Assembly (NCBI RefSeq): GCF_037975245.1
Contig: NC_092568.1
Location: 16,017,001-16,077,000, forward strand
Direction: 5' to 3'
DNA length: 60,000 nt
From: Apostichopus japonicus
Lineage: Eukaryota > Echinodermata > Holothuroidea > Aspidochirotida > Stichopodidae
Shown here: one piece after another, positions 50,005 to 60,000 of the stretch
How positions within the stretch are numbered: position 1 is the first letter of the stretch
How the letters are laid out: each line of letters begins with the position of its first letter
Translations under genes and position numbers: made by a program
The notes under the pieces: generated by a model
The model's database searches: none
What the model was told of the DNA's origin: nothing
The model's input: the letters and a program-made list of their open reading frames with translations, nothing else

Positions 50005-53000
50005 CTCCTTTCAGATCTACTATTCAGAAGCCGAGCACGTGTGTGTCTCTATTGGAAATTTTCACCCCTTCCTTTCACACCTGAATTACGTTCTTTGTGG
50101 ACTATTTTGATCAAAGTCAAGAAGAAGCTGCACTTCGACTAGTTTTCATCTACAACGAATCACTGCTTATGTATCCTTGAATTTTCAACGTTTTGAATGC
50201 ATGTATTTTTCCCCTCTTGTTCACTCATGAATGTTCAAATCACACACATGTACAATTATTAGTTTATTACATCTGAATGCAATAAAATGTGACCTCGAAC
50301 CGATTGGAAGCCATGTTGAGAGCATCAAAGAAACCATGAACAAGAATCAACATGCCACAAGTAGTAATAAGATTTTTGGGAGTCAAGACCTAATTATGTC
50401 AAGGAGTAGAGTGTCAGACAATACTAACTACTGTATCATGAGCTAAATTGTTGGGAAATGGGAATAAGGTAGGATTCTCAACACTTATTTTCGTGCATAA
50501 AGTAGCCAAAATATCTTCTGAAACTTCACAAAATTATATCCTCCAAAATACTTGAAATAATAAGTTCCAGGATGATCAACAATCACATAAACATTCCAAT
50601 TGTCAAATTAACCATATATGGCATTTAGTGTGTTCAAAAGTCAATTACTTTATCATGACTGCCACAATTCCCTCAATGACACTACTGTAGTCCTAATCAA
50701 AGTGCTTCTTCATTAAGACAGGGGTTTGTTTACTGTAGTTGATGTAAACATGCCATGAGCTACTCTTACAACTAGGAAATGCTTGATTCACATTACCTAC
50801 TTACTAGAAGTCTAGTTCTTTTATATTCAAATTACAACCAGAAAGCTTGTTGCATTATCTCATTCAAAAAACATAGGATTTCCATAAAATAAAATCTCCT
50901 TTGACTTCTTACAACATTTCAGAATGTCCAGAGACAACTGCTACACAGTAAGTATGACATACTGTACCTGTATATGTCAGAAAAATTGATGCGTTTAAAA
51001 GGCTTTTGTACAAGCATTTCAGATCTTTACAACTTCCATCCCCATACCCATCCCCCACCCATCTCCACCCACCCCCCACCCATCCCCCACCATCCCACCC
51101 CAAAATTCACGATTTTCAGAGTGAGTATTCTGATCCGTCTTGGATGCTGATAAATATAACCCAGAATTTACTTCCATACTCAAATGCTCCAACCTTTTCT
51201 TACCTTTAAACTATCAATGACTACCTACTCCAGTAAAGAATGTTCTTATGGGCATTAACATAGCAAAGTATACATGTATCTTTCATATGTAGACCACTAG
51301 ACCTACCTGCTTGTACCAAATATCCACAAACTGATTGATGCATACATGTTCACAATCTAATGCACCACAATCACTTCCATCAAGCCATGATCACATACCT
51401 TCATTCTCCCCCCCCCTCTCCCCCATCCCAAAGGGAAACAACCTACACTAAGTTAAAATATTACATTAATGAACAGACTTGAAATTTTTGCCATTCATAT
51501 TGAGAGTTCATGTAGCAATATGTGATATATATTTATTTTGCATGGCAGGCTTGCAGTACTCTGTATATTGATCTAGACAAGGTCATAACCCCACAGTGAA
51601 GTACATAATCCATATGTGTTAACTTTTACCTGGCAAAATTATTGACACGTTATTGACCACCTAGAAATACACAAGGTTCCTCTCTCTGTAATTTTTCCAT
51701 AAAACAGTGTATTCATTTCAAATATCCCTCAAAGAAAACAAGAATTTGTTGAGTTTTTTTTGCTTGTGTGAGTGTTTTTTTTTTAACCACCCTTCAAATT
51801 AAATTTTAGTACTGTTTGCTGTAGCTCTTTGACAATAACAAACTTAACCTACTGTATTTATGATGGTAGGACTGCAAATGTCAAAGCCTCAAAGGAGTTG
51901 GGCAGATAACTTTTTATCCCTGGTATCCATTCCCTTGCATTGTTTACTGACATAAAAATTATACTTGCTTTCTTGCATTGAATTAACTTTTAAAAAACTG
52001 CACTATGATTGATCCATAGTCTGATAACTCTGTATGCTAGATTGAAAGTGAAGAACTGTTTTCAATATTGCTTATGTGAAATATATGCTAGGAGAAATAT
52101 TTCATACTAGTCACAGGTTATATGCAATATGCATCCCTTTTTGTTTCAAGCAAAAACTGTATAGTGCTATACAGTACAACACAACTTTTCTAACAAAAAA
52201 ACTCAGGAAACTTCATATATAAATACAAATGTTGACCATTATTTTTACTGACATATGTTACTGAACCAAATCCTCATGTTGACTACTTATTTTAAGTATA
52301 TACAGTACCTGTAAGGGTAGTAGTTCTCAAGATACCATCTTGACAAACTACATCCCACTTACATACTGTTGTGAAGGTCACCACAGCAGAGTGCAAGTTG
52401 TGTTCAAATCAGGCAGCAGTACCATGCTCAGTACCATGGTTAAAAATAGTGACTTATGTTTACCTTTCACTAACGGCAAGGTACCTCTGTTCATTGAAGA
52501 GACTTCAAGAAACTCCTTCTAAAATCCTTCAATTATATCTAAATCTGTAGGTTTGGATGCACTGAGCATGACTAGCCCCCTAAGCTATCAGGTATAAAGC
52601 TTCCAGCAGTGTTTATGGTAAGCTACCTGCTGTTACCACAGCTTGAGAATATTACACAATCCCAATCTTACTACTCTCTGAAGGTCAACATCAATGGGGA
52701 AGATTCAGTTTCCCCCTTTAATAATAGTTTGTTAGACACTTGCTGTTGAGGTTGAATTTGGAATCTATGAATGACTCATACATCTCACAATCTAGTAAAT
52801 GTAGAGTGCAACAAACCAACCTACCTTCTTCCACTTCTAAGTCCTTCTGGCTGCCTGAACTACTACATGGGTTCATGCATTATAATTATTACATAGGAGT
52901 TAGTAGTACTTACCTACTACAGTGTTCTAAATATAAATGTACTGTACAAAAGTCAATGCTGTCCCTGTCAACTTGCAAGGTTCAGCTCATAAGCCTGGCA

Positions 53001-53224
53001 AGCAAATGGATTTCTTTGTTTTTGCTCATGGTCTTGAGAAACAATCAAATGCATTTTGCTCAAAGTAAGACTATAAACTTTTGACTAATTTTACAAGAGA
53101 TTCAGTTTTTCCTAAACCCTCAAATTAATTTTGAGTTTTGACCTGAATCCAAGGCAGTAGACTTGCACATTAGAAAGCCAGGCTACATAGCTATGTGTGT
53201 TAACTTTTTTCAAAGTTATAATCC
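50005..53224. other. No recognisable gene
   Basis: Upstream flank or first-intron region of kindlin. A CCCACCC-rich low-complexity stretch lies at about 51040-51110 and a C-rich run near 51409-51428. No kindlin F0 exon was seen on the minus strand. Confidence 0.4.
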
Positions 53225-54200
53225 ATAACAAGTTTAGTTTCAAGATTGTCACATTTGACCTTTGCTAACCTAACCAGACATACTACCTCCACCAAAACCA
53301 ACACCCACTTTGTAATCATTATGGGCTAGCCACATGGCAAGTATCATCCTGTCTTCTTCCTGTTTTCAAGGGTTTAAGGCCTTGACCACTCTTTACCTTT
53401 GACCTACAGTACAACAAAAGACCGTACTTGTTGTTACAGGTCATTTAATGCCTATCTATGACACATGCCAAAGACTTTCTCCAAGTTAAGACTCTTGACA
53501 AAGTGAAATTTTAAGACACTTGACAATTTAATCTGTACTGACCTTATAAGAGTTTTTCACCCTGTTGAACTTTCTATCAATGTTAACTTTCCAGAACTCT
53601 CTTCTACACTTTCAGAACTGTGTGAAGCAAGGTTTTTCAAAATTAAATATTTTCTACCTTCTAGCATCAACCTCCACCACCCCACCAACTGTTCAAACAA
53701 GAGCTCAACTGTCACTATGGTTCTTTGCTTAGTGGAATATTAAGAAGTGTTGTATGTCATCACCCAATATCATAATATTTATGCCCATGTACCAGCTATT
53801 ACTAAACCAACAACCGTATTCCAAGTTTGGATGTAATCTGATTTATGTTTGGGGTGAAATTTGGGCCCACCTGCCCCAAAAATGGGCCTGGAATTATTTG
53901 GGGCCCAGTTGGTCCCAAAAACTAACAATTGTATTCCATGTTTGGTTACAATCTGGCTTAAGGTTGCAGAGTTATTGCAATGTTAAGATTTTTACCTCAT
54001 TAATATTCATAAGTTTTGTGCCAAAAATGATGGGGCAAACCTTCTCACTATAATACATGTACATCGCAAGTAAGACCTACATCCAACACTCCATTGTTGG
54101 GTTATCACGGACCCAAGCAAGTGTCACAGATGCACGCACATACACACACACCCACACACTGACTGCATAGGTTCCTTTGCTTCCAGCAAGGAACAAAAAC
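53225..54200. repeat. TGACCT family fragment followed by a CA-rich family copy
   Basis: The first part (to about 53420) has TTTGACCTTTGCTAACCTAA, the CCACATGGCAAGTAT landmark and CCTTTGACCTAC. The second (about 53820-54200) has two tandem TTCCAxGTTTGG units, TTTTTACCTCATTAATATTC, a CACACA tract and a terminal stem-loop, GGTTCCTTTGC with GCAAGGAAC, as in the copy at 741-1182. Confidence 0.55.
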
Positions 54201-55977
54201 CTATTCTCTAAAAATTTACAAAAAAGGTTTTCTTTATAGTGCATTATAACTGCTACTAAAAGGATTTGGTGAATAATCCTTTAAGACTTTTTCCGTTGAG
54301 TGAAAAGATTTATTGAAGCAAAACATCAAAGAATTTAGGTCATAGAGTAGCCTGGCTTGTTATGTATAAACAGAGTTACAGACAGGGGTAAAGATAAAGC
54401 CATTGCACTAAACAGTGCACTTGAAAAAGAATAGAAGTAACAATGCATGGTGCACCACACTCAATTAGGATGTACAGTGTACAATTTATCGTAAATCATC
54501 CTGTACAGAAAGGATATTCATATTTACTGTAACATGTACATTAAAACTAAAAGTTATTTCATAAGCGTTCCAATAGTCAAAGTTTAAACTTATATAATTT
54601 AAGATATATATGTAACAAACTACCATATTTTACAAACCAGGAACAAAGATGTCTGGGGAGACGTGGTAGAGGTCACTACATATCCAAAGTTATACCTCCC
54701 AACAGACATTTGCAGCTGAAAATGTCTTCTGCTGATATCACTGGTAGGCTCTTATATATGGTCCACAGAACCTAAAGATTGAGCCAAACATATTAAACAC
54801 AGAAAGCTTGGAAGCACTCATTTAAATACAGGAAGATATACGTCCAGTTTGTTAGATGTGTCCAGTTTCCATTATGAGATATCAGGCTTTTGACATATCA
54901 GTGATATATTACAAATTTATGTTTGTGTCCACAATTGACAACCATCTCTGTGGGAGATTGTACCATTTCACCACATCTAACATCATAAGTATATACAATT
55001 TACCATGTACATTAAATCTGACCATGTTTCAGTTTAGAGAGGTAAAATTTTAAGTTTTTCCCCTACGTTGTTCACCTCTTTTTCTCTCAATGTCAACGGT
55101 GAAAGTAGTTACTACTTCAATAATTCACTTTCAAAAATTATTAATAATTATGAAATTAACATTTGTTCTCTTCCTCCACTGTAAACAATGATTAATAGAC
55201 ATCAACTCCAGTGAGTGACTACATCAGTGGTGATGTATAGATTTACATTGCCCAGGCAATTTGCAGTTTGTTATATAATGGTCACTGACACATACTACAA
55301 CAAATGAAATATACATGAGTGTTATTTGGTAATTTAGTTCAATCAGCCTTACGCTAAAACATTGAAATACGTTCTGGACAGAGACATACCACTTACTTTC
55401 TTACTACTCTTCAATGGCATCTCTACTTAGAACAGACACTTCTGAACTTACCGCCAGGCATCAGGTAAATTTGTGTTTGCTAACGATGCAAATTAACCAA
55501 AGGTCTATGCACATAAATGGAATGCTTACAGGTAATGTACATGCTTCATTCAGTTTGTAACCTGTTTGGTTATAACACTTACATCATGAAACTAAAAAAT
55601 CTAAGAGAGTGTCAAAGTAACTTTACGTTAATTTCCACATGACAGTCACGTCACTCACGTGAGCAGCGAAGATGTGCAAACATTACATGCCTGCCTTGTA
55701 CAATTAATAAGAAAGAATTATACATACATTTTCGAGTCCTGTGCAGTCCATTTAACCAACATTTCAATAGTTCAACAATAAAAGAAACATTATAAATTGA
55801 TACAATAGTCAGAGGCAGCTGAATACTCATAAGACCAGACTAGTAAAAGAAAAACACACTCAAGTAGACAAGTTTTAAAAACTACAAACAAGACTGCAGT
55901 ACAACCAAAATTCTAACATTGAAAGTTTACAAGTACTATTGTTAAGACCACAAGATATTAGTGCTGATAGTCGTAAT

Positions 55978-56035
55978 CGATTAATCGCCAGTACTCGCGA
56001 TTACACTTTGGAATTTTGGAATTTCGATTAATCGC
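55978..56035. repeat. Pair of CGATTAATCGC motifs
   Basis: CGATTAATCGC occurs at 55978-55988 and 56025-56035. Its core CGATTAATCG is self-complementary, so each copy is a palindrome. CG-rich for this AT-rich region; probably part of an undefined repeat. Confidence 0.6.
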
Positions 56036-57468
56036 GCTTAAACCTAACTTGAGATTACTCGACTACGATATAACCCTACACATAATCTGCTTTTGAAAAA
56101 TAGCCTTAGAACCTAGATCAAAAACAACACTAAAGCAGTTTGTCAGCAAATATCGCAAAAGTATACAGGTTCTCACAATGCTGCTACACTAGCGCTGTGC
56201 TGTGTTAAAAGTCAGCAAGCACCTGCTCCGGTTAGATTCATGCGTTTGCTTGTTAGTAATAGGCTTGTTCTGCAGTGCAACATTCAGTCCAACCAATGTT
56301 TAATAATTGCGCATAATGGCAATTCGTAAACTTAATTTTTTACGATTGCCAAAGTATTTGTCATTTCTTCAAACATGTTTACTTTCTCGTCTGGACAGAG
56401 CCTAACCTAGGATGTAAACAACATTAGTAAACAACACATCAAATCAGCAAAGAGAATTGCCTGCAGCAGCACAGCAAATTCTGTCATGGAGCAGCTTGTA
56501 ATTAAGAACCACACATAATCAATTATTCAAAGCAGCTAAACAGTGAAGTGGTTCATCACCCAACCTGTTAGATATAGCTCAGCAAATCCAGAATCGTATG
56601 TAAACATATATAGAAGACCGACTAGTGGAGTGATCAGTATCAGCAATACGCTTGTAACACTGTCAATAGATTATTGCTCTACATGGCAAAGTGAACATGT
56701 ACCTGTGTACATGTGCATGGGTATTAAAAGAATTTTTTTTCGACAGAAGTACAATTTGCAGCAGGCCAAACAAGCTGGATATATGTATCTACTGTAATCT
56801 ATAGTACTTGAGTAAAAAAACAGCTGGATAACATGGTAGATACCCTGTAGAATTATGGATGCATGTTTCAAGATTTTACACCCAAATAAGAACAACCCTT
56901 TCATGTCATATGTTTCAAATGCTGTCACACCAGTAGCAGCTCCCTGGTCACACCAACTGATGATCGTGTTCTGATAGGCATTAGGCATAGCAAGGGATCT
57001 CCCAGGTTGACAGGAAGAGTGGTAACACACCTACTGTAAATACTGTATTTCCTCCCTTGGTAGTATGCTTCATTGCAAAAGAGAGGAAGAGGGTCAAAGT
57101 ATCAAAGATCTCCAGGGATCACACTTATCTAGGTACAGTGGGTAAAAGTGCACAAGTACATTATTGTGTATATTGAGTGGAGATAAACAAGTGGGGGACT
57201 GAATGCTGTAAATCATACATTACTCCCAATTAATGCTGGGTTGGCAGCAATGTGAACGACTGGTATATCCATGTATCCCTCCATCCACAGAGTACTAAAG
57301 CAGAAATCTCTTTTTGTAATATATCAATTCACTTCAGTCAAATGCTAGTTACGGTGCAAATTAACAATATGTGCATTCAGAAAACAAATTATAGTTTTCT
57401 TTAGAACTACTAAGCACTCCTAAATCTGAGGCTGGCATACTGGATATTTTCTAGAGTTTGAGGACATG

Positions 57469-57801
57469 CAGGCGCGCAGCCTAAGGGAGGGGGGGGGGCG
57501 AAGGAGGCGGCCGTCTCCCCTTGAGCATATTTTTTTATTGTATGTTTTTATGATATCGCTAGTTATTTCAAACTAGAAAATGCTTAGATGCAACTTACAA
57601 GGCCTGGGAAGTGCCATTTCCAGCGTTCTGAGAGGCATTTCCGGCCCAAATTTTCTTGTACGCTTCGCGCCAACTAATGGTGGGGCTTCACTCCAACTCA
57701 TGGTGGCGCTACGCTGAGATAGTTTGCAGAGCCATATATACGGCTCTGACAGTTTGCCTACAGGTTCGCCCTCCCTTGGCAAATTCCTCGCTTCGCGCGT
57801 G
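57469..57801. mobile_element. Short hAT-like relative (333 bp) with near-perfect target duplication
   Basis: Starts CAGGCGCGCAGCC and ends in the approximate reverse complement CACGCGCGAAGCG. It is flanked by AGGACATG and GGGACATG, which match at 7 of 8 positions. Internally it shares the TTCTTGTACGC, CGCGCCAAC and GATGGTGG-type block with the three 650-660-bp elements but lacks their other half. There is a G-run near its left end. A 118-codon minus-strand frame across it is a repeat artefact. Confidence 0.65.
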
Positions 57802-59230
57802 GGGACATGTAGGAATATTGATTGATATTTATCAGTTTGAGCAAGTTTCATTGACACTGAATCCATCTGCCCAATTCTAACAGTACTACGTAAAGCATGA
57901 AAATCAGTATCAATATTAACCAGTCTCAACTTTGGGATTTAATTGCAATGATACCAAATACGTGCAACATAGAGAGTGTAATCGCAATAATTCACAGCCT
58001 CCAGCACAATCTCGCCAGCTTTGGAGTTTGAACACTGAGATAATGTAGCAGATAAATCGTGCTCATGACAGTATCAAAATTAAATCCAAAACAGAACGTT
58101 TTCTATAAATGTCTGTGAACTGAGGCTGTTCATTTTCATAATTAGTTGCCTGCCTTGTGGTGAGTCAACAAACAACATATGAAATCTTCTCATTTCCAGC
58201 TGCTAATTCCAAAAGGAAAACAGAAGAATCGGTGTTTAATGAATAGGGCAAGGGCATTCCCCTTTTGCAAAGTGAGTCATAGCTAAATCATCAACCTTCT
58301 CTACATCAGTTTCATTTCAACCCACTGTAAGAGGATCCATACTGTAAATGAAGCAGAGATCTAGGACAGGCTATCTAGAGGATGTCAAGAAGAAGAACAA
58401 ACGATAAAAGTTCTCTTCCAGCTTGTCCGACTGACCCAAACGTTCACACTAGATAAACTTGAAAATGAAAGCCAAATGTACCATTTTGATTTTCATTTTG
58501 GCCTTCCATGTACTCACATATATAACAAAGTTGCTTCTGAGTAGTAGAGTAGTCAATATTATTTCTAATAGTCTAAATGCCTTGAATTAGGTCAACCTCA
58601 TTTCAAGCTCACAGCTGGACAGACTAGGAAAACTCCTTAAACTTGACCCTGATAAACTTCATTAGCTAGAGGAAGTCCAGTTTAAAATGAAGAGGAAGGC
58701 AAACAAGATTAAAACATTTGCCTTTGGCATGTGATTAATATTGTTAGAACTTAGATGAGAGTATCTGGGCAAAAAGCTGTTTTTAAATGATAGAATCATT
58801 TGATTCATTCATTGCAACCAAGACATTACATAAAGTTAGTGAAAAATTGTACCTAGATCACAATGTCTACTGTGAGCAATTGCAATCTTACTTTCAATAA
58901 TACCCTAACAGTATAAGTAAAACTCTACCAGACATTGGCGACCAAACTCATAACTACTTCTATGGTCAGTGGATATGTAGTAGAGTTCTAGCAAAATGAA
59001 AATCTCCACTTCTTAGCCAGAAACATGAACATAACTGTACTTAAGTAATGCTGTAGCTCTAATAACTGCTTCTTACAAAGCAAAGTTAAATCACATTTGG
59101 ACTATATTTCTATCACTTTCACTCCACACCTTCCTGTTCATTAGCTGGGCTGAAAGCCTTCAGAAATGAAATGAAATAGGCCACAGATCATATGCAATGA
59201 TCATAAAATTTGTTTTTCAACATTTTAGTA

Positions 59231-59505
59231 TTAATGACCAGTTTGCATTTTGATGTGAGTAGTAAAATGTCTTCCATCTACATTTTCCCAGTCACTCTGG
59301 GAAATAATTCCACCCATGGAAATATTGCCAATGATCAAAACAAATATCTCAAATAGAAAGCTTAGCTGAGCTTCTGCAGTGTGGCTGCTCTTGTTTATAC
59401 TATCTATTATATCAGCACAGCCTGCCAGTGATTCACCCTTTAACAGTAGTATTGTATGCATTATGTAGGTTATCTTCTCCACAGGAGGAGTATCAGCCAC
59501 AGGCT
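59231..59505 (-). CDS. Unrecognised open exon-like segment
   Basis: On the minus strand a ctaaacag acceptor is followed by an open frame of about 90 codons to a TAA at 59231. It reads PVADTPPVEKITYIMHTILL, then GESLAGCADIIDSINKSS and a Leu/Ile-rich helix-like region, ending KMQTGH. There is no ATG near the start, so it would be a terminal exon. I do not recognise a domain. It might belong to a minus-strand gene upstream of kindlin, or be chance: the composition is ordinary and no upstream exon is visible. Confidence 0.25.
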
Positions 59506-60000
59506 CTGTTTAGGAATGAGGTACAAAGCTCTGTAGTTTTCAAAATCAAAAAGGGATTGACCAAGTGAGTAATCTCATCAAATAGCTTGAAGCTAGAAGC
59601 TTCCACAGGGAGTATCTTTAAAGGCCCACAGCAAGACAAGCAGTACCCACCCTTGGATACATGTATACACATACTAACCTATACAACTACACGCAACATA
59701 CTATATAATTTTTTTTTTCTTTCTCTACTTGTCTTACACTTTTGAATTGTCTAACCGCAAAGACTTGAAGTCACTTCGTTATTGCTAATCCTAGAGTCAA
59801 TCAATTGCTTATCACCTATATCATTTTAGTGGAATATAAGAAAATGTCAAGCAAAGTTTATTGCACAAGAACTAACAAACTTGTACCAATACTGCATTAA
59901 TTGGAGAGCTGAAGTCAACATGTATGCATGTGTGTGTGTGGGCAGGAAGTTCAAAATTCTTTGATGACTTGAAAGTACTTAACGGTAGTTTCATACTCAT

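Noticed and set aside
57573-57929. 118-codon minus-strand open frame
   Set aside because: It spans the 333-bp hAT-like relative and shares its peptide with the other repeat-derived frames.
59280-59345. Resemblance of GNISMGGII to the kindlin F0 ending (GEVHIGGVM)
   Set aside because: No donor in the required phase and no further F0 similarity; probably coincidence.

Overview
The window is AT-rich eukaryotic DNA and is dominated by one protein-coding gene on the minus strand: kindlin (fermitin family, FERMT), an integrin-activating FERM protein found only in animals. Ten consecutive coding exons lie between 48296 and 13972. They have consensus splice sites and matching phases, and encode 634 residues from the F0/F1 region to the stop codon. 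About 50-60 N-terminal residues and the promoter were not found; the first coding exon is probably beyond 60000. The intron sizes (0.6-17 kb), the repeat families and the diverged kindlin sequence suggest a marine invertebrate. An echinoderm such as a sea cucumber is my best guess, but other invertebrate groups are not excluded.

Layout: 1-13971 lies downstream of kindlin and holds no recognised gene. It carries a hAT-like element, an array of degenerate palindromes framed by a direct repeat, two blocks of a ~140-bp repeat rich in TGACCTTTGACCT-type motifs, a retroposon-like (ATT)n tail, and probably the kindlin 3'UTR. 13972-24559 holds the seven 3' exons (PH, end of F2, F3), with a second hAT-like element in one intron. 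24560-29524 is an intron containing a 1.35-kb TTAA-flanked DNA transposon with a THAP-domain fragment and, on the opposite strand, a P2X7-tail-like cysteine-rich gene fragment. 29525-48296 holds three 5' exons separated by a 17-kb intron with a third hAT-like element in inverted orientation. 48297-60000 is upstream: it has a plus-strand, secreted-peptide-like exon with a decayed relative 23 kb away, a 333-bp hAT-like relative, and one unexplained minus-strand open exon near 59.3 kb.

The most interesting structure is the transposon at 26708-28056. Its AGGAGAAATAAAC inverted termini, TTAA flanks and THAP zinc-finger start fit the Kolobok superfamily. Facing the THAP fragment is a P2X7 C-terminal-like domain gene that needs only one frameshift to explain its break. 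This suggests that such domains travel as a second gene or cargo of THAP-type transposons. No CRISPR, tRNA or rRNA was seen. All calls are by eye; no database search was run.
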